Assembly: GCA_002862325.1 (NCBI GenBank) | Contig: PKCT01000037.1 | Coordinates: forward strand, 1-11,739 | DNA: 11,739 nt | From: Phycisphaerae bacterium | Lineage (GTDB): Bacteria > Planctomycetota > Phycisphaerae > Phycisphaerales > SM1A02 | Direction of reading: 5' to 3' | In this document: in pieces, positions 1 to 6,881 of the stretch | Numbering within the stretch: the stretch's first letter is position 1 | How the letters are laid out: each line of letters starts with the position of its first letter | The notes under the pieces: model-generated | Database searches by the model: none | Seen by the model: only the letters and a program-made list of their open reading frames with translations | What the model was told of the DNA's origin: nothing | Position numbers and translations under genes: made by a program

Positions 1-1317
1 TCCGCGGCCCGCTTCGCCGCCGCGTTCGGCTCGATGCTTCGTGGGACGATCGAGGGGCGGGCCCCGAAACTCGTGGTCGGCTTCGACGGACGGATGTCCG
101 GTTCGGCCCTCGCCTCCGCGGCGATGTCCGGACTGGCCGGGGTGGGATGCGAGGTCACGGGTCTCGGCATTACCACCACCCCCACCGTCGGGGTGATGAT
201 CCGACATCTGGGGTGCGACGGCGGCATCAACGTGACGGCGAGCCACAACCCCATCGAATGGAACGGAATCAAGTGTCTCGATTCGGACGGCCTCGCACCG
301 CCGGCGCCGGTCGCCCAGACCATCATCGATCGATTCCGCGGGGACGATCTCGACTGGAGCGTCGGCGATGCGTGCGGACGCATCGCCCATCGCGAGGATG
401 CGGCGGAGGTCCACGTCGCCAAGGTGCTCGAGCTCGTCGATGTGGATGCGATCCGATCCCGTGGGTTCGCCGTGGTGCTCGACTCGGTCGCGGCGTCGGG
501 CTGCACCGCGGGGCGGATGCTCCTCGAAGCCCTGGGGTGCCGGATCAATCATCTTCACGGGGAACCCACCGGGGTCTTCCCGCACACGCCGGAGCCCACC
601 GAGGCGAATCTCACCGAACTCGCCGCCGCGACGGCCGAGGACGCGAACACGTCGGTCGGCTTCGCGCAGGATCCGGACGCCGATCGGCTCGCCATCGTGG
701 ACGAGGCTGGGCGGTACATCGGCGAGGAGTACACCCTCGTGCTCGCGGCCCTGCGGATGCTGCAGAGACGGGGTGGCGGCCCGGTGGCCGCGAATCTCTC
801 GACCAGCCGCATGATCGACGACGTGTGCGCGTCCTTCGTGGGCGGATCGGTGGTGCGGACCGCGGTCGGCGAGGCGAACGTGGTCCAGGGGATTCGGGCG
901 TCCGACGCCGCGATCGGTGGCGAAGGGAACGGTGGCGTAATCATCCCGGACGTCTGCTTCGTGCGCGACTCGCTGTCTGCCATGGCCCTCGTCCTCGAAC
1001 TGATGGCCACCGACGGGCGACCGATCTCCGAGATCGTCGACGGTCTCCCGAGATACGCGATGATCAAGCGCAAGTGGGATCTCTCGCGGGTCGGCGGCAT
1101 CGAAGCGGTCCCCGAGATCCTTGACAAGGTGCGGAAGCACTGGGCGAGCGCCCGGGTCGACGATGGGGACGGGGTGCGGGTCGATGTGGATCGGGCCTGG
1201 GTCCATGTACGTCCCAGCAACACCGAACCCATCATTCGTCTGATCGCCGAGGCCCCCACCACCGCCGAAGTCGACGCGATCGCGGACGAGGCCGCCGCGG
1301 CCGCCGGCATCGGCTGA
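1..1317 (+). CDS. glmM: Phosphoglucosamine mutase / phosphomannomutase family protein (5' partial)
   Basis: Alpha-D-phosphohexomutase, which moves phosphate between C6 and C1 of a hexose or hexosamine phosphate in the cytoplasm. The frame is open from base 1 (SAARFAAAFGSML precedes the first Met at 34), so the true start and the usual N-terminal GIRG segment lie outside the window. Numbering from Met34: the phosphoserine loop TASHNP has its Ser at residue 70 (base 241); the metal loop DPDADR is at 213-218; the sugar-binding loop GEGNGG is at 296-301; the C-terminal phosphate loop RPSNTEP is at 393-399. All four active-site loops are intact. The GEGNGG and RPSNTEP forms resemble archaeal-type GlmM/ManB more than E. 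coli GlmM, so substrate preference (GlcN, Man or Glc) is not settled by sequence. The nearby UAP1-like pyrophosphorylase favours an amino-sugar role, by inference. It converges on the Nudix gene with 12 bases between stop codons. Confidence 0.9.
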   Translation, partial: SAARFAAAFGSMLRGTIEGRAPKLVVGFDGRMSGSALASAAMSGLAGVGCEVTGLGITTTPTVGVMIRHLGCDGGINVTASHNPIEWNGIKCLDSDGLAPPAPVAQTIIDRFRGDDLDWSVGDACGRIAHREDAAEVHVAKVLELVDVDAIRSRGFAVVLDSVAASGCTAGRMLLEALGCRINHLHGEPTGVFPHTPEPTEANLTELAAATAEDANTSVGFAQDPDADRLAIVDEAGRYIGEEYTLVLAALRMLQRRGGGPVAANLSTSRMIDDVCASFVGGSVVRTAVGEANVVQGIRASDAAIGGEGNGGVIIPDVCFVRDSLSAMALVLELMATDGRPISEIVDGLPRYAMIKRKWDLSRVGGIEAVPEILDKVRKHWASARVDDGDGVRVDVDRAWVHVRPSNTEPIIRLIAEAPTTAEVDAIADEAAAAAGIG

Positions 1318-1329
1318 GATCGAGCCCGA

Positions 1330-1875
1330 TCACGGCCGCGTCGAATCCTCGACGACCTTCCAGTCCAGCGACTCGCCGCTGCAGTCGATCTCGAGCATCA
1401 GGAAGCCCCCCTGGCGACGCCGAGGCTTCAGGAGCGGCCAGAGCACTTCCCGATCGGTCTCGGGAATGTTCAACGAATCGATCTCGTCGACCGGGATCCA
1501 CTCGAGCGTCCCCTCCTCGAACTCGCTTCGGGGCAGTTCGGCCGGATCGATCGAACGCGTGACCTCGAAGCAGAAGAGCAGCCAGTGCATCTGATCCTGG
1601 TAGGCCTTCTCGGCGACCATTCCGACGAGTCTGATCTCCTCCTCCGGAACGAGGATCCCAGCCTCCTCGTGAATCTCCCGCCGCGCACACTCGTGCGGCG
1701 TCTCTCCGAACGAAATCTCCATCTTGCCGCCGATGGGCGAGTACATGTCCGGGTTCGGATGCTTCCTTCGATGGAGCATGAGAAGACGATCGTCCTCGGT
1801 CCAGAGATAGCACAGAACCGCCATCCGGTACGGCAGCGAGGTCGGTTCGTACTTGGAATCGTGCAGGTCGCTCAC
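1330..1875 (-). CDS. Nudix hydrolase
   Basis: Predicted Mg-dependent pyrophosphohydrolase acting on a nucleoside diphosphate linked to another moiety; the substrate is unknown. The protein has 181 residues. The Nudix box begins at Gly50-Lys51 and continues with Glu58, Arg66-Glu67, Glu70-Glu71 and Gly73-Ile74, so all catalytic acids are present. The first gap is seven residues instead of the canonical five; this longer turn occurs in some Nudix subgroups. The start is GTG at 1873-1875, read on the minus strand. It is supported by AAGGGAG seven bases upstream, inside the end of pdxJ. Only four bases separate the pdxJ stop from this start, so translation is probably coupled and the two genes likely form one transcript. 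A housecleaning role on oxidised or damaged nucleotides is possible, but no specificity motif was recognised. Confidence 0.9.
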   Translation of the reverse strand: MSDLHDSKYEPTSLPYRMAVLCYLWTEDDRLLMLHRRKHPNPDMYSPIGGKMEISFGETPHECARREIHEEAGILVPEEEIRLVGMVAEKAYQDQMHWLLFCFEVTRSIDPAELPRSEFEEGTLEWIPVDEIDSLNIPETDREVLWPLLKPRRRQGGFLMLEIDCSGESLDWKVVEDSTRP

Positions 1876-1879
1876 ACAC

Positions 1880-2647
1880 TCACTCCCTTGATTCGTCGCT
1901 TGAACGCGAGGACTGTTCGATGAGGCGCTTCATGTCCGAGACGGCTTCGCGAAAGCCGGTGAAGATCGCCCGGCTCACGATTGCATGCCCGATGTGCAGC
2001 TCGGAAAGGCCCCGCAACGCGGCCACGGGCTGCACATTTCGATAGTTGAGGGCGTGGCCGGCGTTGAATCGCATGCCCCGCTCGACGACCGCCTCCCCCG
2101 CCGTACGGATCTCCTCGAGCGCCTCCCGGATCTCCGGTGACGCGAGATCCTCGCCCGCCCGGGAAAAGGCATGTGCGTACGGACCGGTGTGAACCTCGCA
2201 GATGTCGAACCCGCAGTCGGCTGCGGCCTCGATCTGCCCACGGTCCGCGTCGATGAACGCCGAAACCCGCATGCCGCCCCGGTGGAGTCGATCGACGACC
2301 TCGACCAGCTCGCATCGGTTGGCGATCACGTCCAGACCCCCTTCGGTGGTGACCTCCATCCGCCCCTCGGGTACCAGCATGACGATCTTGGGCGAGACCT
2401 CCACCGCGATTTCGACCATCTCTTCGGTCGCAGCCATCTCGAGGTTGATGCCGGTCCGCACGATCTCGCAGAGCCGGTGCAGATCATGATCCTGGATGTG
2501 GCGTCGATCCTCCCGAAGATGGACCGTGATGCCGTCGGCGCCACCCATCTCGGCTTCGATCGCCGCTCGGCAGGGATCGGGTTCCCATCCCCGCCGTGCC
2601 TGGCGAACGGTAGCGACGTGATCGATGTTGACGCCCAGCTGGACCAT
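1880..2647 (-). CDS. pdxJ: Pyridoxine 5'-phosphate synthase
   Basis: Condenses 1-deoxy-D-xylulose 5-phosphate with 3-amino-1-hydroxyacetone 1-phosphate to make pyridoxine 5'-phosphate, the last ring-forming step of the DXP-dependent vitamin B6 route. It is cytosolic and forms an octamer of TIM barrels in known members. The 255 residues are close to the usual length (about 240). Hallmarks are VNIDHVATVRQAR at 6-18, GADGITVHLREDRRHI at 36-51 with His43, Arg45 and His50, NLEMA at 68-72 with Glu70, VPEGRMEVTTEGGLDV at 92-107, and the catalytic-loop NAGHALNY at 195-202 with His198. Key residues line up with the E. coli enzyme from memory of that sequence. The ATG start at 2645-2647 has only a weak purine stretch upstream. 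It is divergent from phoU and leads a probable two-gene unit with the Nudix gene. No pdxA is visible here. Confidence 0.97.
   Translation of the reverse strand: MVQLGVNIDHVATVRQARRGWEPDPCRAAIEAEMGGADGITVHLREDRRHIQDHDLHRLCEIVRTGINLEMAATEEMVEIAVEVSPKIVMLVPEGRMEVTTEGGLDVIANRCELVEVVDRLHRGGMRVSAFIDADRGQIEAAADCGFDICEVHTGPYAHAFSRAGEDLASPEIREALEEIRTAGEAVVERGMRFNAGHALNYRNVQPVAALRGLSELHIGHAIVSRAIFTGFREAVSDMKRLIEQSSRSSDESRE
1883..1889 (-). promoter_or_regulatory. Ribosome binding site of the Nudix gene
   Basis: AAGGGAG on the minus strand lies seven bases before the GTG start at 1875 and within the last codons of pdxJ. It decides the GTG start and supports translational coupling with pdxJ. Confidence 0.7.
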
Positions 2648-2702
2648 GTGTCGATGCTACCCGCTCGGCACTCGTGGAGGCGGCGGTCCCCCGTCCCCGG
2701 CG

Positions 2703-2708
2703 TATACT
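2703..2708 (+). promoter_or_regulatory. Possible -10 element for phoU
   Basis: TATACT sits in the 83-base gap between divergent pdxJ and phoU, about 23 bases before the phoU start. It is AT-rich against a very GC-rich background and matches the sigma-70 consensus at five of six positions. No convincing -35 element was seen, so this is tentative. Confidence 0.35.
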
Positions 2709-2720
2709 CCAGCAAGTCGC

Positions 2721-2726
2721 AGGAGG
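2721..2726 (+). promoter_or_regulatory. Ribosome binding site of phoU
   Basis: AGGAGG lies four bases before GTG at 2731. This fixes the GTG start in preference to the in-frame ATG at 2674, which has no comparable site and would add 19 residues unlike the family. Confidence 0.75.
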
Positions 2727-2730
2727 TCCC

Positions 2731-3420
2731 GTGCCCGACCAAGAATTCAAGACTCGCCTCGAAGAGCTCCAGGGGGAGATCATCGCCCAGGGTGATCGCG
2801 TGCTCATGCAGGCGACCCGTGCCGTGGACTGCTACTTCGATCACGACACCGACCTCGCGAGTGCCGTCGTCGCGTCCGAGGCGGAGGTCGATCGCGTGGA
2901 CGTCGAGATCGAGCGTCGTTCGATCCCGCTGCTGGCCCTCGGACAGACCGACGAGTACGCGATCCGCTCGGTCCTGACGATCGTGAAGGTCAACAACGAG
3001 TTCGAGCGCATCGGCGACAACGCCACCACGATCGCCGAAGCCACGCTCGATCCCCGACGCCAGGGCAGCCGGCTCGCCGACACCTACCGCGTCATGGCCA
3101 ACAGCGTGCTGGGCATGCTGCGAGACACCAATCGAAGCCTCGCAAAGGGAGACGCGGATCTGGCCCGCCGCGTGCTCGCTTTCGACGACACCGTCGAACG
3201 CTTCAAGGAGGAGATCCTCCTCGACGCCCAGCGGCGCGTGGCCGAGGGCGATCTCGCCGTCGACGGCGCGTTCCGCATCATCGCCGTGACCAAGTGTCTG
3301 GAGCGGATCGCCGACCACTGCACGAACATCTGCGAACAGGTGATCTACCTCGAAACCGGAAAGATCGTCCGGCACGACGCCCAGGGCTGGACCGAACCCG
3401 CAGAACCGGACGCGGATTGA
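2731..3420 (+). CDS. phoU: PhoU-family phosphate signalling protein
   Basis: All-helical cytoplasmic regulator. In well-studied bacteria PhoU links the PstSCAB phosphate transporter to the PhoR/PhoB two-component system and represses the Pho response under high phosphate. From the GTG start the protein has 229 residues, close to the usual length (about 220-240). Two repeated helical bundles are visible, each ending in a related metal-binding type motif: FERIGDN at 91-97 and LERIADH at 190-196, both with the E-x3-D pattern (Glu92/Asp96 and Glu191/Asp195). The C-terminal CEQVIYLETGKIVRH segment is typical. The last residues are acidic and Pro-rich. No pst or pho genes are in the window, so the gene is separated from its usual partners here. 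It is followed after 31 bases by the pyrophosphorylase gene, probably on the same transcript. Confidence 0.92.
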   Translation: MPDQEFKTRLEELQGEIIAQGDRVLMQATRAVDCYFDHDTDLASAVVASEAEVDRVDVEIERRSIPLLALGQTDEYAIRSVLTIVKVNNEFERIGDNATTIAEATLDPRRQGSRLADTYRVMANSVLGMLRDTNRSLAKGDADLARRVLAFDDTVERFKEEILLDAQRRVAEGDLAVDGAFRIIAVTKCLERIADHCTNICEQVIYLETGKIVRHDAQGWTEPAEPDAD

Positions 3421-3440
3421 GCATGTCGACGTTCGGTCCC

Positions 3441-3446
3441 AGGAGG
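3441..3446 (+). promoter_or_regulatory. Ribosome binding site of the UDP-sugar pyrophosphorylase gene
   Basis: AGGAGG lies five bases before ATG 3452, in the 31-base gap after the phoU stop. It supports that start and independent ribosome loading on a shared message. Confidence 0.75.
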
Positions 3447-3451
3447 AACGC

Positions 3452-4870
3452 ATGACCGCTCAGTCGATATCGGAACGCCTGGACGCCGCGATGATGGTGT
3501 TGAAGACGCATGATGCGATGCATCTCGCCGACGGTCTCGACCGGCTCGACGAAGACGCGCTCGATGCGTTCGTGCAGCAGATCGCAGGCATCGACTTCGA
3601 GGAGTTCGCGCGACTGCGGGAGACGCCCGAGACCGGTGAAACCGCGAATGCGAAGATCGAACCCGCATTGGTGGTTCCACGACGACCGGAGAACGAGGAC
3701 GCGTACCGACGCGCGGGCGCGGAGGCGATTTCACGGGGCGAGATCGCCGCATTCACGGTGGCGGGCGGACAGGGCACGCGACTGGGGTGGAACGGTCCGA
3801 AGGGAACCTTTCCGGCGGCCTGCATCACCGGCAAGCCGCTCTTCCGAATGTTCGCCGAACAGCTCAATGCGATCGATGCGAAGTACGGGATCACCACCTC
3901 CTGGTACGTGATGACGAGTCCGCTGAACGACCGGGACACCCGCGCCTTCTTCGAGGACAACAACTGGTTCGGTCGCCCACTCGATTCCATCCTCCTGTTC
4001 CCCCAGGGGGTCATGCCGGCCATGGACGACGATGGCCGCATCATGCTGGCGGAACCCGGTCGAATCGCGGTGAGTCCGGACGGGCATGGCGGCAGCCTGC
4101 GGGCGCTCGACCGGAGCGGCGCACTCGAACACGCCCGCTCCCGCGGAGTCAGACATCTGTCCTACTTCCAGGTCGACAACCCTTCAGTTCGAACCATCGA
4201 CCCGCTCTTCGTGGGTCTGCATCTCGAGCACCCCGAATCTTCGGTCGAGATGTCGAGCAAGATGATTCCGAAGGCCAATGCGGCCGAGAAGGTGGGCGTG
4301 TTCTGCCGCATCGACGGCCGCACGCAGGTGATCGAGTACAGCGATCTGCCCACCGGACTCGCCGAGGAGACCGACGATCGGGGCAGGCTCCGATTCATCG
4401 CCGGTTCGATCGCGATCCATCTGCTGTCGGTGGACTTCATCCAACGGCTCACCCGCGGCGACGCGGACTCCGGACTGCCGTTCCATCGTGCCCGAAAGAA
4501 GGTCCCGTACTGGGATTCAGATCGCGGCGAGACTCGCCAACCCGATGCCCCCAACGCCACCAAGTTCGAGATGTTCGTCTTCGACGCCCTGCATTTCGCG
4601 GATCGTGGGCTGGTCTACGAGACCGATCGCGTCGAGGAGTTCGCACCGATCAAGAACGCCACCGGGGTGGACTCCGCGGAAAGCAGCGCGATGCTGCAGA
4701 CCGAACGGGCGGCGCGATGGTTCGAGGCCAATGACGTGGCGGTGCCGCGAAACGCCGAAGGCGAGGTCGAAGGACGGATCGAGATCTCTCCTGCGACCGG
4801 ACTGGAGTCGTGCGACCTCGCGGACGTCGACCTGCCGAAGATGGAGCCGGGGCAGGATCTGGTCGTCTGA
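3452..4870 (+). CDS. UAP1/AGX-like UDP-N-acetylhexosamine pyrophosphorylase (UDPGP type 1 family)
   Basis: Predicted to join UTP and a sugar 1-phosphate, probably GlcNAc-1-P or GalNAc-1-P, to give the UDP-sugar and pyrophosphate in the cytoplasm. The 472 residues compare with about 480-520 in eukaryotic UAP1. Residues 1-80 form a helical N-terminal region. The nucleotide-binding loop GGQGTRLG is at 105-112, followed by PKGTF at 116-120. Further UAP1-like blocks are PQGVMPAMDDDGRI (184-197), SPDGHGG (208-214), the uridine/metal motif QVDN (240-243), VGVFCRIDGRTQVIEYSDLP (281-300), KKVPYW (349-354), KFEMFVFDAL (371-380) and the phosphate-binding Lys region PIKNATG (399-405). This is not the bacterial GlmU fold, because the left-handed helix acetyltransferase domain is absent. 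At 318-323 it reads GSIAIH where the eukaryotic enzymes, as I recall them, have a GNI-x-NH pattern, so sugar specificity could differ. It lies downstream of phoU and converges on recJ. Confidence 0.9.
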   Translation: MTAQSISERLDAAMMVLKTHDAMHLADGLDRLDEDALDAFVQQIAGIDFEEFARLRETPETGETANAKIEPALVVPRRPENEDAYRRAGAEAISRGEIAAFTVAGGQGTRLGWNGPKGTFPAACITGKPLFRMFAEQLNAIDAKYGITTSWYVMTSPLNDRDTRAFFEDNNWFGRPLDSILLFPQGVMPAMDDDGRIMLAEPGRIAVSPDGHGGSLRALDRSGALEHARSRGVRHLSYFQVDNPSVRTIDPLFVGLHLEHPESSVEMSSKMIPKANAAEKVGVFCRIDGRTQVIEYSDLPTGLAEETDDRGRLRFIAGSIAIHLLSVDFIQRLTRGDADSGLPFHRARKKVPYWDSDRGETRQPDAPNATKFEMFVFDALHFADRGLVYETDRVEEFAPIKNATGVDSAESSAMLQTERAARWFEANDVAVPRNAEGEVEGRIEISPATGLESCDLADVDLPKMEPGQDLVV

Positions 4871-4875
4871 CGGAG

Positions 4876-6684
4876 CTAGTGCCCGGCCGGTCGAAGATCC
4901 GAGACCATCAGCTTCGGCCTGGTGCGTCCTCCCCAGGTATCCACATCCGGCGTCACGACCAGATCGAGCGGCCCGCGTCGGATCGCATCCTCGATCGCCC
5001 CCCGATGACGGCCGGCCCGGAACCACACGGCCTTGACGAGGCGATTGCCCTCGACGGCGAAGCTCATCTGCAACGTGTCGCTGGAGGCGCCCACCCATCT
5101 GGTCTCGACCGGATGCACCGTCTCGATCAACATCGTCGGACGTGCATGCCCCTGACCGAAGGGCGCCAGGCTGCGGAGCTCGTTGATGTGGTCGATCGAC
5201 GCCAGCTCGGTCACGGCGGCGCGACAGTCGATCGAGATGGTCGGTTCGAATCCCCCGACGCGTCCAGACAACTTCGAGCGGGCATGGGCCAGCAGCGCCG
5301 CCCTCAACTCCGCGACCCGATCCACTCGGACGGTACAGCCGGCCGCTGCGGCATGGCCGCCGAACCGTTCCAGGATGTCACTCGCGGACTGGAGTCCGTC
5401 ATGGATGGAATACCCCTCGATGGAGCGGGCCGAACCGCGGGCGAGACCGTCGTCCCCCTCCTCGAAGAGGACCACGGGGCGGGAGAATCGATCGACCAGC
5501 TTGGCGCAAGCGGGGCCCACCAGACCACGCTTCCACCCCGGCGCCGAAAGGACGACGATCGGGTGGTCGTCACCGGCCTGCCCCTCGGATTCGGCACGCG
5601 CAATCGCCTCCTCGACGATCCGACCCTCCTCGCGACGTCGCGCCTTGTTGACCTCCGAGATCGCGGCCGCCAGTTCCGCGGCACGGCGGCGACCGGCATC
5701 GTCGTCATCGAGATCGCAGAAAAGTTCGATCGCCGGCATCGCCGATCCGAGTCTGCCGAGCGCATTGATCCGCGGTGCGAGCTGGAACTGGACGAGTTCC
5801 TCGTGGACGGCGCCCATCGCCTGGTCGTAGCCGCTTTCCGCCAGCAACGCCCGCAAGCCGACCATCCTGGTTCCGGGAAGACTCCGCAACGCGAGGGTCG
5901 CCATCGCTCGATTCTCGCCGACCAGGGGCATGACATCCGCGATGGTTCCGAGTCCTCCCAGGATCGTGGCCTCGACGAGCTCCCGCCTCATCACCTCGGG
6001 CAGCCGATCGGATCCATAGAACTCTCGAGCGGTGGCCCAGAGCAGCTTGAACGCCAGCGCGGCGCCGCAGAGATCGCCCAATGGACGCCCGTCCTCGGGC
6101 GACGGCAGGTGGGGATGGACGACCACGTTGGCGTCCGGCAGATCCAGCGCACCGTCGGCATCCTGCGAGATGGTGTGATGATCAACCACCACGACGTCGA
6201 CCCCACGAGCACGAGCCGCCGCGATCGGGCCGTGGGCGGAGATGCCGCAATCCACCGCCACAATGAGACCGACGCCACGATCCGCCAGTTCCAGGACACC
6301 GGCATCGGAGAGTCCGTACCCGGTCTCGTATCGATTCGGCAGGACGACCTCGATCGAGGCGCCCGGCTCCATCAGCAGACAACCCCGACGGAGGATCGAC
6401 GAGGCGGCGATCCCATCGAAGTCGTAGTCGCCATGGACGACGATCGACGTGCCGTCACGGAGCCGTTCGGCCAGCAGTCGACTCGCCGCCGCGACGTCCG
6501 CGAGACTTTCCGGTGGACGGATCTGGGCGTAACCACCGTCCTGGAAGCTCACCGGGGGCTCGAGTTCTCGAGCTCGCACCACGCGGGCGGAGAGTGGCTC
6601 GGCCGATCCGGGTCCTTGTTCCGACCCCATACCGTCCGAAAACGCGCCACCCCTCAAGATCCATTCTGCGGCGATCCCACGCAT
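4876..6684 (-). CDS. recJ: Single-stranded-DNA-specific exonuclease RecJ
   Basis: 5'-3' exonuclease on single-stranded DNA, used in RecF-pathway recombination, mismatch repair and base-excision repair. The chosen 602-residue protein starts at ATG 6682-6684 (MRGIAAEWIL); E. coli RecJ has 577. Motifs in order: HGDYDFDG at 84-91 with metal ligands Asp86, Asp88 and Asp90; VAVDCG at 142-147 with Asp145; the DHH triad at 168-170; a GTIADVMPL motif at 246-253 region with Asp250; APRINALGRLG at 303-313; and the DHHA1 motif GGHAAAAG at 442-449. A C-terminal OB-like portion follows. The frame stays open for 60 more codons upstream, to 6864, but that stretch is Arg-rich and low in family similarity, and it would occupy the adk promoter region. 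GAGG four bases before 6684 supports the shorter start. The stop is five bases from the convergent pyrophosphorylase stop. Confidence 0.95.
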   Translation of the reverse strand: MRGIAAEWILRGGAFSDGMGSEQGPGSAEPLSARVVRARELEPPVSFQDGGYAQIRPPESLADVAAASRLLAERLRDGTSIVVHGDYDFDGIAASSILRRGCLLMEPGASIEVVLPNRYETGYGLSDAGVLELADRGVGLIVAVDCGISAHGPIAAARARGVDVVVVDHHTISQDADGALDLPDANVVVHPHLPSPEDGRPLGDLCGAALAFKLLWATAREFYGSDRLPEVMRRELVEATILGGLGTIADVMPLVGENRAMATLALRSLPGTRMVGLRALLAESGYDQAMGAVHEELVQFQLAPRINALGRLGSAMPAIELFCDLDDDDAGRRRAAELAAAISEVNKARRREEGRIVEEAIARAESEGQAGDDHPIVVLSAPGWKRGLVGPACAKLVDRFSRPVVLFEEGDDGLARGSARSIEGYSIHDGLQSASDILERFGGHAAAAGCTVRVDRVAELRAALLAHARSKLSGRVGGFEPTISIDCRAAVTELASIDHINELRSLAPFGQGHARPTMLIETVHPVETRWVGASSDTLQMSFAVEGNRLVKAVWFRAGRHRGAIEDAIRRGPLDLVVTPDVDTWGGRTRPKLMVSDLRPAGH

Positions 6685-6881
6685 AGGTCCTCGCTTCCCG
6701 GGCACATCGACTCGGCGAACACCCGCCGTGCATCGCCGGACGACCCTACCCGTCCTACGGGTGGATTCGCCAGTTCTGACCGGTCGTCGTGGAGACCCTG
6801 TCGCCGAGCGGGTCCTCCGGGCTGGAAGATTCCGGCGAATTGACCGATACTCCATTCCCCACACCTCCCTGGAGTCCCTCC
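6685..6881. promoter_or_regulatory. Divergent recJ/adk intergenic region
   Basis: This is the longest gene-free gap (197 bases) and must carry promoters for both recJ (leftward) and adk (rightward), given the divergent layout. A GATACT hexamer at 6846-6851 is a possible -10 for adk, but no convincing -35 is at the right distance. It also contains the dyad at 6746-6764. No small gene with a credible ribosome binding site was seen. Confidence 0.5.
6746..6764. repeat. Inverted repeat in the recJ/adk intergenic region
   Basis: ACCCGT (6748-6753) and ACGGGT (6757-6762) are perfectly complementary around a 3-base CCT loop. The outer bases add one G-T and one C-G pair, for eight pairs in all. It could be an operator or a hairpin in the recJ leader. 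No T-run follows on either side, so an intrinsic terminator is unlikely. Confidence 0.4.

Noticed and set aside
1318..1331. Small hairpin GATCG-AGCC-CGATC between the mutase and Nudix stops
   Set aside because: There are only five pairs and no T-run. GATCG is common throughout the window, so chance is likely; not called a terminator.
2326..3453. Minus-strand open frame of 375 codons across phoU and the pdxJ 5' end
   Set aside because: It shadows phoU and pdxJ, which carry clear family motifs. No credible ribosome binding site or domain was seen.
4810..6843. Long plus-strand open frame of 677 codons opposite recJ
   Set aside because: It is antisense to a complete recJ with all motifs, is rich in Arg, His, Asp and Gly with no family blocks, and reflects high-GC codon bias keeping the opposite frame free of stops.
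6685..6864. Upstream 60-codon extension of recJ
   Set aside because: It is Arg/Thr/Gly-rich and unlike RecJ N-termini, and it would cover nearly all of the divergent control region. The ATG at 6684 has a GAGG site and family-like sequence right after it.
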